DNA of 19,082 nt from Penaeus vannamei. Lineage: Eukaryota > Arthropoda > Malacostraca > Decapoda > Penaeidae. The notes beneath the pieces are model-generated. The model made no database searches and had not been told where the DNA came from. It saw only the letters and a list, made by a program, of their open reading frames with translations. The translations under genes and the position numbers were made by a program. Where the stretch lies: contig NC_091559.1 in assembly GCF_042767895.1 (NCBI RefSeq), positions 6,710,931 through 6,730,012 on the forward strand, in the 5' to 3' direction. This document shows positions 1-9,538 of this stretch, in pieces. How positions within the stretch are numbered: the stretch's first letter is position 1; each line of letters opens with the position of its first letter.

Positions 1-234
1 CAAATTTGAATCACGGATAATTCTAAGATGTTTATTAAGGCATGATATCGCTCCCACCTCCTGCATAGCACATCTAATACATATTTTAAACAATTACAAG
101 CCACATAACTATTTTCAGTTGATCTTGACGCCTCTCTCATCGCTTTTGTCAACAGTCACTTTATTCTTACCTATCTGAACAATCACTCACAATCCTCATT
201 ATATACCCAATGACAGATAAATATAGACTCATTA
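1..234. other. Non-repetitive AT-rich flank, possible 3' UTR or downstream DNA
   Basis: No coding segment, RNA gene or clear repeat is visible apart from AATAAA hexamers on the minus strand. If exon 10 is terminal this contains the 3' end of the transcript. Confidence 0.5.
160..165 (-). promoter_or_regulatory. Candidate polyadenylation signal AATAAA
   Basis: TTTATT on the plus strand reads AATAAA on the gene's strand, about 300 nt after the candidate stop at 464-466. A second AATAAA lies at 31-36. Such hexamers are common by chance in AT-rich DNA, so this only supports exon 10 being terminal; it does not prove it. Confidence 0.35.

Positions 235-237
<3 letters not shown>

Positions 238-293
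<56 letters not shown>
238..293. repeat. (TA)n microsatellite
   Basis: About 28 uninterrupted TA units. It lies between the exon 10 stop and the candidate AATAAA, so it would be in the 3' UTR if exon 10 is terminal. Confidence 0.97.
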
Positions 294-294
<1 letters not shown>

Positions 295-360
295 CAAGGG
301 AAATGAAAATTATATTTCAGATGACAGGTTCCATTAATTAATTAATAATTGATTAATGAA

Positions 361-489
361 ATTAGGACATCCCCGAGCATAGGGTAAATAATTAATTAAT
401 TAAATTAGGACATCCCCGAGCAAAGGGTAATTAATTAATTAATTAATTAATCAATTAATGAAATTAGGACATCCCCGAGCATAGGGTAA
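361..489. repeat. Three copies of the exon 10 coding end, separated by TTAA-rich spacers
   Basis: A 27-bp unit containing GGACATCCCCGAGCATAGGG occurs at 361-387, 404-430 and 463-489. Copies one and three are identical and are both preceded by AATGAA; copy two has CAAAG in place of CATAG. Copy three overlaps the last codons and stop of exon 10; the other two lie downstream in sense. Spacers are runs of TTAA/AATT. Confidence 0.93.
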
Positions 490-655
490 CAGCGTAGGAT
501 TCCCCGCTGAGCATCCTGCCTCCCGTAGGATCTGCGGCAGTGACCTCCGTCGCGTACGCCTTGCAAGGATGGAGGCCAAGGATTTCGTAAAATGGGTCGG
601 TAGTTCTCTCGCACGCTCGCTGGTCCTGGGTCCTTCCTACCTCGGAGTAGCATAC
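464..655 (-). CDS. Exon 10: second half of FN3-like domain 3; likely terminal exon with stop
   Basis: The acceptor is CTTAATTACAG (AG at 656-657). Phase 0 in; 63 residues then an in-frame TAA at 466-464. The peptide begins VCYSEVGRTQDQRACERTTD, then PFYEILGLHPCKAYATEV, then ESYAVTLCSGMS. It aligns directly with exon 8 (VCY.EVG, CERT.D.FY, GL..C.AY, Y.VTLC). In exon 8 the splice donor follows shortly after VTLC; here the equivalent position reads GG instead of GT, and the frame ends four codons after the cysteine. I read this as the true C-terminus, supported by an AATAAA at 165-160. The alternative is a poor donor AT|GTCC (GT at 470-469) in phase 2. The last codons are tandemly triplicated downstream. 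Coding is sure; terminal status is moderate. Confidence 0.82.
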   Translation of the reverse strand, partial: VCYSEVGRTQDQRACERTTDPFYEILGLHPCKAYATEVTAADPTGGRMLSGESYAVTLCSGMS

Positions 656-660
656 CTGTA

Positions 661-1500
<840 letters not shown>

Positions 1501-1508
1501 GATTTTTT

Positions 1509-1511
<3 letters not shown>

Positions 1512-1556
<45 letters not shown>
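1512..1556. repeat. Poly(T) tract
   Basis: About 45 consecutive T on the plus strand, poly(A) in gene sense, immediately beside the polypurine tract. No retroposon body or target-site duplication was recognised next to it. Confidence 0.95.
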
Positions 1557-1559
<3 letters not shown>

Positions 1560-1626
1560 TTTATCGCTAAAAGTGAAAATGGCATGAAAATCAGATGCTG
1601 TAAATAAAAAAAAAAAAATACATTAC

Positions 1627-1706
1627 CTGGTAACTCGTGGCATCAGTCTGGGGCCATGTTAGGGCCACACTCGTGGTCTGAGGGACGAAGTTCAGAGACG
1701 AATCCG
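1627..1706 (-). CDS. Exon 9: first half of FN3-like domain 3
   Basis: The acceptor is TTTCTCTCAACAG (AG at 1707-1708) and the donor CAG|GTAATG (GT at 1626-1625). Phase 1 in (G+CG gives Ala), phase 0 out, 26 whole residues: DSSLNFVPQTTSV then ALTWPQTDATSYQ. VALTW is the FN3 B-strand motif and SYQ continues to VCYSEVG in exon 10, at the same position and phase as the exon 7/8 boundary. At 80 nt it is the smallest exon here and would be missed by length-based gene finding. The 32-bp satellite array begins about 190 bp upstream in sense orientation. Confidence 0.9.
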
Positions 1707-1894
1707 CTGTTGAGAAAGAGAGAAAGAGAGATAATGAATAATTAAAGGGATGGATCAACTGAGAAATGAATAAGAAGATGATGCATGTATATCGTTCTTA
1801 TGCCTTATTCTTGTGCGTAGAACCTAATGAATATTCATTATACGGACATACATATTTACTGGATTAAATACCCATCTATCAATCTATTCATGCG

Positions 1895-4112
1895 TATCTA
1901 CCGGATAGAATAGATAGATAAATACATATCTACCGGATAGAATAGATAGATAAATACATATCTATCGGATAGAATAGATAGATAAATACATATCTACCGG
2001 ATAGAATAGATAGATAAATACATATCTATCGGATAGAATAGATAGGTAAATACACATCTATCGGATAGAATAGATAGGTAAATACACATCTATCGGATAG
2101 AATAGATAGATAAATACATATCTACCGGATAGAATAGATAGATAAATACATATCTACCGGATAGAATAGATAGATAAATACATATCTACCGGATAGAATA
2201 GATAGATAAATACATATCTACCGGATAGAATAGATAGATAAATACATATCTACCGGATAGAATAGATAGATAAATACATATCTACCGGATAGAATAGATA
2301 GATAAATACATATCTATCGGATAGAATAGATAGATAAATACATATCTACCGGATAGAATAGATAGATAAATACACATCTATCGGATAGAATAGATAGATA
2401 AATACACATCTACCGGATAGAATAGATAGATAAATACACATCTACCGGATAGAATAGATAGATAAATACACATCTATCGGATAGAATAGATAGATAAATA
2501 CATATCTATCGGATAGAATAGATAGATAAATACACATCTACCGGATAGAATAGATAGATAAATACACATCTACCGGATAGAATAGATAGATAAATACACA
2601 TCTATCGGATAGAATAGATAGATAAATACACATCTACCGGATAGAATAGATAGATAAATACACATCTACCGGATAGAATAGATAGATAAATACACATCTA
2701 CCGGATAGAATAGATAGATAAATACACATCTATCGGATAGAATAGATAGATAAATACACATCTATCGGATAGAATAGATAGATAAATACACATCTATCGG
2801 ATAGAATAGATAGATAAATACACATCTACCGGATAGAATAGATAGATAAATACATATCTATCGGATAGAATAGATAGATAAATACACATCTATCGGATAG
2901 AATAGATAGATAAATACACATCTATCGGATAGAATAGATAGATAAATACACATCTATCGGATAGAATAGATAGATAAATACACATCTATCGGATAGAATA
3001 GATAGATAAATACACATCTATCGGATAGAATAGATAGATAAATACACATCTACCGGATAGAATAGATAGATAAATACACATCTATCGGATAGAATAGATA
3101 GATAAATACACATCTATCGGATAGAATAGATAGATAAATACACATCTATCGGATAGAATAGATAGATAAATACACATCTACCGGATAGAATAGATAGATA
3201 AATACATATCTATCGGATAGAATAGATAGATAAATACACATCTATCGGATAGAATAGATAGATAAATACACATCTATCGGATAGAATAGATAGATAAATA
3301 CACATCTACCGGATAGAATAGATAGATAAATACACATCTACCGGATAGAATAGATAGATAAATACACATCTATCGGATAGAATAGATAGATAAATACACA
3401 TCTACCGGATAGAATAGATAGATAAATACACATCTATCGGATAGAATAGATAGATAAATACATATCTATCGGACAGAATAGATAGATAAATACACATCTA
3501 CCGGATAGAATAGATAGATAAATACACATCTACCGGATAGAATAGATAGATAAATACATATCTATCGGATAGAATAGATAGATAAATACACATCTATCGG
3601 ATAGAATAGATAGATAAATACATATCTATCGGATAGAATCGATAGATAAATACATATCTACCGGATAGAATAGATAGATAAATACATATCTATCCGATAG
3701 AATAGATAGGTAAATACATATCTAACGGATAGAATAGATAGATAAATACATATCTATCGGATAGAATAGATAGATAAATACATATCTATCCGATAGAATA
3801 GATAGATAAATACATATCTATCGGATAGAATAGATAGATAAATACACATCTACCGGATAGAATAGATAGATAAATACATATCTACCGGATAGAATAGATA
3901 GATAAATACATATCTACCGGATAGAATAGATAGATAAATACATATCTACCGGATAGAATAGATAGATAAATACACATCTACCGGATAGAATAGATAGATA
4001 AATACACATCTACCGGATAGAATAGATAGATAAATACACATCTACCGGATAGAATAGATAGATAAATACACATCTACCGGATAGAATAGATAGATAAATA
4101 CATATCTACCAG
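1895..4112. repeat. 32-bp satellite array, about 69 copies
   Basis: The unit is built around ATAGATAGATAAATACA and CATCTAYCGGATAGA, with an exact 32-bp period. Two positions vary repeatedly: CATATC versus CACATC, and ACCGG versus ATCGG. CATATC units dominate near the left end and around 3540-3960, CACATC units the middle. It has no unique spacers, so it is not a CRISPR array. It fills most of intron 8. TCTATC.GATAGA is a short inverted repeat in each unit. Confidence 0.97.
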
Positions 4113-4114
4113 CT

Positions 4115-4206
4115 CATTGGATAGAAATACCTTCATTTCTGTGAATATCCAAGTATATATGAAAATTTATAGGGTAGAGCCTCCTGCAATTTTGACAAAC
4201 GGGCTG
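4115..4206. mobile_element. Fragment related to the MITE-like element at 13969-14213 (one end)
   Basis: The stretch ATTTCTGTGAATATCC ... GGGTAGAGCCTCC..CAATTTTGACAAACGGGCTG resembles the right half of the 245-bp element (ATTTCTGCTTATATGG ... GGGTCGGGCCTCACACAATTTTAACAAACCGGCCG, here broken by dots or spacing only for description). Only one terminal repeat is present. The similarity was seen by eye. Confidence 0.55.
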
Positions 4207-4314
4207 TACACCACATATACCACCACACCGCCACACCACCACACCCACCTCCTCCCGCAATTTTAACAAACGTACACCACATATACCACCACACCACCAC
4301 ACCACCACACCCAC
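4186..4314. repeat. Tandem duplication of the exon 8 donor region (66-bp period)
   Basis: Two copies of a unit with CAATTTT(A/G)ACAAACG, CACCACATATACCACCACAC and CACCCACCTCCTC lie in tandem, offset by 66 bp at the donor. Each contains GAG|GTGGGT in sense: GT at 4314-4313 (used) and 4248-4247 (copy). Confidence 0.85.
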
Positions 4315-4516
4315 CTCCTCTCCCCCTGGGCAGACCGTCGCAGAGAGTGACACCATAGAACTCGAGCTTGGCACTCTGCATTCCCGACGGCGAGAGGGCT
4401 GCCACGTCCGCAATATAGGCCTCGCACTCCCCGAGGCCCTGCATCGTGTAGAAGGTGTCAGCTGTTCGCTCGCAGAGGCCGGAGCTCGGGTCGGTCCCCA
4501 CTTCGAAGTAGCACAC
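4315..4516 (-). CDS. Exon 8: second half of FN3-like domain 2
   Basis: The acceptor is CCACCCTCCCAG (AG at 4517-4518). I chose the donor GAG|GTGGGT (GT at 4314-4313), which matches exon 6's donor; a weaker GT at 4335-4334 is also in phase 1 and would shorten the exon by 21 nt. Phase 0 in, phase 1 out, 67 whole residues. The peptide starts VCYFEVGTDPSSGLCERTAD, then TFYTMQGLGECEAYIADV, then EFYGVTLCD and GLPRGRG. VCY.EVG, CERT, GL..C.AY and Y.VTLC are shared with exon 10, showing domain duplication. A second GAG|GTGGGT donor lies 66 nt downstream in the same phase with no intervening stop. Confidence 0.88.
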
Positions 4517-4519
4517 CTG

Positions 4520-5180
4520 GGAGGGTGGAGGTTTTGGAGTTTTTTGGAATTGGGGTTTTTTGGTGTTGGAGTTTTTTGGTATTGGAGTTTTTTGGTGTTG
4601 GATTTTTTTTTTGGGGGGGGGGTATTGGAGTGTTTGGTATTGGAGTTTTTTTGGTGTTGGAGTGTTTGGAATTGGAGTTTTTTGGTGTTGGAGTGTTTGG
4701 TATTGGAGTTTTTTGGAATTGGTGTTTTTTTTGGTATTGGAGTTTTTGGAATTGGAGTTTTTTGGTGTTGGAGTTTTTGGTATTGGAGTTTTTTGGTATT
4801 GGAGTTTATTGGTATTGGGGGTTTTTGGTATGGTGATTTTTTTTGGTATTGGAGTGTTTGGTATTGGGGTTTTTTGGTATTGGAGTTTTTTGGAATTGGA
4901 GTGTTTGGTATGGTGATTTTTGGTATTGGAGTGTTTGGAATTGGAAATATTTGGAATTGGAGTTTTTGGTATGGTGATTTTTGGAATTGGAGTGTTTGGT
5001 ATGGTGATTTTTGGAATTGGAGTGTTTGGTATGGTGATTTTTGGAATTGGAGTGTTTGGTATGGTGATTTTTGGAATTGGAGTGTTTGGTATGGTGATTT
5101 TTGGAATTGGAGTGTTTGGTATGGTGATTTTTGGAATTGGAGTTTTTTTGTATTGGAATTTTTGGAATTGGTGTGTTTTT
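4520..5180. repeat. TTGGAATTGGAG minisatellite, 30-bp period at its right end
   Basis: The left part has 15-20 bp subunits of the form TTTTGGTATTGGAGT; from about 4951 to 5130 it becomes six near-perfect 30-bp units containing TTGGAATTGGAGTGTTTGGT and ATGGTGATTT. It starts immediately upstream of the exon 8 acceptor and supplies its pyrimidine tract. The long frame through it (repeated NTPIPKITIP) is a by-product: it is intronic in the phase-consistent gene model. Confidence 0.93.
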
Positions 5181-5629
5181 GTACTAGAATCTTTTTTAAA
5201 TTGGTGTTTGGAATTGGAGTTAAAGTCTAAAATGATATTAAGATTGAAACTGAGTTTGAAACTGAAGTTGAAGTTGGAGTTGGAGTTGACCTTGAACATA
5301 AACTTGAGACTGAAATCGAATTAAAGTTGAAAATTTGAAATTAAAAGTTTGATATTGGGTATGTACTGCTGGAAATGGCTTATTTATTAAGGAAAATGTG
5401 AGTTGTAAATCTACCGAAGACTGTGTTATGTTTGTATTGCGGGCACTGTATTGTGTACGTACTGAGAAAAAAATGTGTAGCGTGTGTATTGAGGAAAGCG
5501 AGGTGTATGTGTGTTAAGAGTGTTGTGTATCCAATGAAGAGTGTATTCTGATTGCACTGGGGAGTGTGTGTTGCGTGTGGATAGAAAAAAAGTGTGATCT
5601 ATATGTACTGACAAGAGTGTGTCGTGTTT
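5181..5629. repeat. Degenerate GTTGAAGTTGGAG and TGTGTATTGAGGAAA repeats
   Basis: Decayed short repeats: AAACTGAAGTTGAAGTTGG-type to about 5340, then loosely related GTGTGTATTGAG-type units. No coding signal was found. Intron 7. Confidence 0.6.
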
Positions 5630-7970
5630 TTATCCTCCCTATCCTATTCTATCTTCTTTTATCCTCCCTATCCTCTTCTATCTTCTTTTATCCTCCCTAT
5701 CCTCTTCCATCTTCTTTTTATCCTCCCTATCCTCCTCTTATGCTCTCTATCCTCTTCTATCTTCTTTTATCCTCCCTATCCTCTTCCATCTTCTTTTTAT
5801 CCTCCCTATCCTCCTCTTATGCTCTCTATCCTCTTGCATCTTCTTTTTATCCTCCCTATCCTCCTCTTATGCTCTCTATCCTCTTCCATCTTCTTTTTAT
5901 CCTCCCTATCCTCCTCTTATGCTCTCTATCCTCTTCTATCTGCCTCTTTTATCCTCCCTATCCTCTTCCATCTTCTTTTTATCCTCCCTATCCTCCTCTT
6001 ATGCTCTCTATCCTCTTCCATCTTCTTTTTATCCTCCCTATCCTCCTCTTATGCTCTCTATCCTCTTCCATCTTCTTTTTATCCTCCCTATCCTCTTCTA
6101 TCCTCCTCTTATGCTCCCTATCCTCTTCTTCTTTTTATCCTCCCTATCCTCTTCTATCTTCCTCTTATCCTCCCTATCCTCTTCAATCTTCCTTTTTATC
6201 CTCTCTCCCTCTTGTATCTTCTCTTATCCTCCCAATCCTCTTGCATCTTCTTTTTATCCTCCCTATCCTCTCTCCCTCTTCTATCTTCCTCTTATCCTCC
6301 CTATCCTCTTCAATCTTCCTCTTTATCCTCCCTATCCTCTTCAATCTTCCTTTTTATCCTCCCTATCCACTTTAATCTTCCTCTTTATCCTCCCTATCCT
6401 CCTCTTATCCTCCCTATCCTCTTCCATCTTCTGTTTATCCTCCCTATCCTCTTCAATCTTCCTTTTATCCTCTCTCCTTCTTCGCCCTTTTTTCCTATCT
6501 ATATATTTTTTTTCGCTTTTCCCTTTTCTTTATTCCATCGACCCCCCCCCCCATTCCCTTAACTCTTCCCTATCTTCATGTATCTTTCTCTTATCCTCCC
6601 TATCCTCTTCAATCTTCCTTTTTATCCTCCCTATCCTCTTCTATCATCCTCTTATCCTCCCTATCCTCTTCTATCATCCTCTTATCCTCCCTATCCTCTT
6701 CAATCTTCCTTTTTATCCTCCCTATCCTCTTTCCCTCTTCTATCTTTCTCTCATCCTCCCTATCCTCTTCAATCTTCCTTTTTATCCTCTCTCCCTCTTG
6801 TATCTTCTCTTATCCTCCCTATCCTCTTGCATCTTCTTTTTATCCTCCCTATCCTCTTCAATCTTCCTTTTATCCTCTCTCCTTCTTCGCCCTTTTTTCC
6901 TATCTATATATTTTTTTCGCTTTTTCCTTTTCTTTATTCCATCGACCCCCCCCCCATTCCCTTAACTCTTCCCTATCTTCTTGTATCTTTCTTTTATCCT
7001 CCCTATCCTCTTCTATCATCCTCTTATCCTCCCTACCCTCTTCAATCTTCCTTTTTATCCTCTCTCCCTCTTTTATCTTCCTCTTATCCTCCCTACCCTC
7101 TTCCATCTTCCTTTTTATCCTCCCTATCCTCTTTCCCTCTTCTATCTTTCTCTCATCCTCCCTATCCTCTTCAATCTTCCTTTTTATCCTCCCTATCCTC
7201 TTCCATCTTCCTTTTTATCCTCCCTCTCCTCTTCAATCTTCCTTTTTATCCTCCCTACCCTCTTCCATCATCCTCTTATCCTCCCTATCCTCTTCTATCT
7301 TCCTCTTTATCCTCCCTACCCTCTTCTATCATCCTCTTATCCTCCCTATCCTCTTGCATCTTCTTTTTATCCTCCCTATCCTCTTTATCCTCTCTCCCTA
7401 TTCTATCTTTCTTATCCTCCCTATCTTCTTCAATCTTCCTTTGTATCCTCCCTCTCCTCTTCAATCTTCTATCTTTCTCTCATCCTCCCTATCCTCTTTT
7501 ATCTTTCTCTTTATCCTCCCTATCCTCTTCTATCATCCTCTTATCCTCCCTATCCTCTTGCATCTTCCTCTTTTCCTCCCTACCCTCTTCTATCATCCTC
7601 TTATCCTCCCTATCCTCTTCAATCTTCCTTTTATCCTCCCTTTCCTCTTCTATCTTCTATTTATCCTCCCTACCCTCTTCCATCTTTCTCTTATCCTCCC
7701 TACCCTCTTCCATCATCCTCTTATCCTCCCTATCCTCTTCTATCTTCCTCTTTATCCTCCCTACCCTCTTCTATCATCCTCTTATCCTCCCTATCCTCTT
7801 CAATCTTCCCTATCCTCGTCAATCTTCCTTTTTATCCTCCCTACCCTCTTCAATCTTCCTTTTTATCCTCTCTCCCTCTTATCCTCCCTATCCCTTCTCC
7901 CTCTTCTATCTTCCTCCCTATCCCCTCTCCCTCTTCTATCTTCCCTATCCCCTCTCCCTCTTCGTCAAGT
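5630..7970. repeat. Pyrimidine-rich ATCCTCCCTATCCTCTTC array, about 2.3 kb
   Basis: Hundreds of short modules of TATCCTCCCTATCCTCTTC with CATCTTCTTTT or AATCTTCCTTTT linkers, about 38-50 bp as a combined unit. A non-repeat insert (CGCCCTTTTTTCCTATC...CCATCGACCCC) appears twice, near 6483 and 6888, about 405 bp apart, marking a larger duplication. In gene sense it is polypurine (GGATAGGGAGGATA). It is intronic; the 270-490 residue open frames across it are Leu/Pro/Ser low-complexity artefacts. Confidence 0.95.
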
Positions 7971-7994
7971 GGTTCCTCCTTCCTCCCTCCTCAC

Positions 7995-8101
7995 CTCGTA
8001 CTCGAAGCTGCAGAGGACGTGGTCAGGGTGCGGATGCCACGAGATGGTGATGCTGGTTTCCGTGGCGTCAATTTCTGTCCCGTTGTAAGGTATCCCGGGT
8101 T
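7995..8101 (-). CDS. Exon 7: first half of FN3-like domain 2
   Basis: The acceptor is CTCCCCAACAG (AG at 8102-8103) and the donor GAG|GTGAGG (GT at 7994-7993). Phase 1 in, phase 0 out, 35 whole residues. The peptide is PGIPYNGTEIDATETSITIS then WHPHPDHVLCSFEYE. ITISW is the B-strand tryptophan motif of FN3 and CSFEYE leads into the C strand, completed by VCYFEV in exon 8. NGT is a potential N-glycosylation site. This 107-nt exon sits between two of the longest repeat blocks in the window: about 2.3 kb of pyrimidine-rich repeat on its donor side and about 3.2 kb of repeats on its acceptor side. Confidence 0.92.
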
Positions 8102-8109
8102 CTGTTGGG

Positions 8110-8340
8110 GAGAGGGGGTTGGGGTGAGGTTTGGCTGGGTTGGGGTGAGGGCCGGGTTGGGGCTGAGGTTTTGTTTTGAGATGGGTTTTTGTTTCGTGGG
8201 GTTTGGGTTTAGTTGAGGGCTATTTTTTTTTTTTTTCGTGGTATTTTAGTGTTGAGGGCTATTTTTTTTTTCGTGGGGTTTGGGGTTAGTCGAGGGCTAT
8301 TTTTTTTTGGGGGGGGGGATTTGGGTTTAGTTGAGGGCTA
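8110..8340. repeat. Degenerate GGGTTTGGGTTTAGTTGAGGGC repeats
   Basis: Divergent copies of the modules that form the 90-bp array to the right, starting just upstream of the exon 7 acceptor. The G-rich strand here is the template strand. Confidence 0.8.
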
Positions 8341-8700
8341 TTTTTATTATTATTATTATTATTATTATTTTCGTGGTATTTTAGTGTTGAGGGCTATTTT
8401 TTCGTGGGGTTTGGGTTTAGTCGAGGGCTATTTTTATTATTATTATTATTATTATTATTTTCGTGGTATTTTAGTGTTGAGGGCTATTTTTTCGTGGGGT
8501 TTGGGTTTAGTCGAGGGCTATTTTTATTATTATTATTATTATTATTATTTTCGTGGTATTTTAGTGTTGAGGGCTATTTTTTCGTGGGGTTTGGGTTTAG
8601 TCGAGGGCTATTTTTATTATTATTATTATTATTATTATTTTCGTGGTATTTTAGTGTTGAGGGCTATTTTTTCGTGGGGTTTGGGTTTAGTCGAGGGCTA
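8341..8700. repeat. 90-bp tandem repeat, four nearly perfect copies
   Basis: Copies begin at 8341, 8431, 8521 and 8611. Each has a (TTA)n tract, TCGTGGTATTTTAGTGTTGA, GGGCTATTTTTTCGTGG and GGTTTGGGTTTAGTCGAGGG. Near-identity suggests recent expansion. Confidence 0.96.
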
Positions 8701-9490
8701 TTTTTTTCGTGGTATTTTAGTTTAGTCGAGGCCTATTTTTTTCGTGGGATTTGGGTTTAGCTGAGGGCTATTTTCTGTTTTGTTTTTATTATTTTTTCGT
8801 GGGGTTTGGGTTTAGTTGAGGCCTATTTTTTCGTGTTATTTTAGTTTAGCTGAGGCTTATTATTATTATTTTTTTAAATTCTTTGTGGGATTTGGATTTA
8901 GTTGAGGGCGATTTATTTTCTTATGGGGTTTTGGTTTAGCTGAGTCTTATTTTTTGTTATTTTTTAGGGTTTTGGGTTTAGTTTAGGCCTATTTTTGTTA
9001 TTTAGGAGGGTTTTGGGTTTAGTTTTAGGCCTATTTTTTATTATTTTTTAGGGTTTTGGGTTTAGTTTAGGCCTATTCTTTCGTCATTTTCGAGGGATTT
9101 AGGTTTAGCTGAGTCCTATTTTTTGTTATTTTTTAGGGTTTTGGGTTTAGTTTAGGCCTATTCTTTCGTCATTTTCGAGGGATTTAGGTTTAGCTGAGTC
9201 CTATTTTTTGTTATTTTTTAGGGTTTTGGGTTTAGTTTAGGCCTCTTTTCTCATTTTTTCCCTTTTTGTGGGATTTGGGTTTAGTTGATTCCTATTTTTT
9301 TATTTCTTGGGATTCGTGCTAATCTGTTCCTTATTCATAGATATTTTGGTGAAATCTGTGCTTATCTGAGGCGTATTTCCAGATGTTTTTTTTGAGATTT
9401 GCGTTTATCTGAGGCCTATTCATAGATATTTTGGTGAGTTTTGTAATGATCTGAAGCCTATTTTTAGATATTTTGTGTTTCGTTAAAGAC
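8701..9490. repeat. Decayed continuation of the GGTTTAGTTGAGGCCTATTTTT repeat
   Basis: Modules GGGTTTTGGGTTTAGTTTAG and GCCTATTTTT continue with rising divergence and fade by about 9300; from 9300 to 9490 the modules become ATCTGAGGCCTATTCATAGA. The shared GAGGCCTAT core suggests these decayed units gave rise to the 25-bp array that follows. Confidence 0.8.
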
Positions 9491-9493
9491 TAT

Positions 9494-9538
9494 CTTAAGA
9501 GAATGTTTATAAGGCCTATCTATAAACATTCTCTTAAG
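9494..9538. repeat. Perfect 18-bp inverted repeat at the start of the 25-bp array
   Basis: CTTAAGAGAATGTTTATA (9494-9511) and its exact complement TATAAACATTCTCTTAAG (9521-9538) are separated by 9 bp. The left arm is an inverted copy of the array unit. Confidence 0.95.

Noticed and set aside
1895..4112. CRISPR-like appearance of the 32-bp and 25-bp arrays
   Set aside because: There are no unique spacers between units; the repeats are directly adjacent, and the window is eukaryotic with spliced exons.
4517..5299. Minus-strand frame with repeated NTPIPKITIP resembling a structural repeat protein joined to the FN3 segment
   Set aside because: A good acceptor (CCACCCTCCCAG) separates it from the FN3-coding part, and exon 7 joins that acceptor in phase 0. 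The repeat is the translated 30-bp minisatellite.
5566..8216. Open frames of 240-490 residues on the plus strand across the pyrimidine-rich block
   Set aside because: All three frames are open because the DNA is TATCCTCCC repeats with no stops; the peptides are Leu/Pro/Ser/Tyr low complexity, and the block is intronic in a phase-consistent gene on the other strand.
8213..8760. Plus-strand frame with YYYYYYYYY and GILVLRAIF repeats
   Set aside because: It is the direct translation of the 90-bp array with (TTA)n tracts; no start context, splice or composition support.
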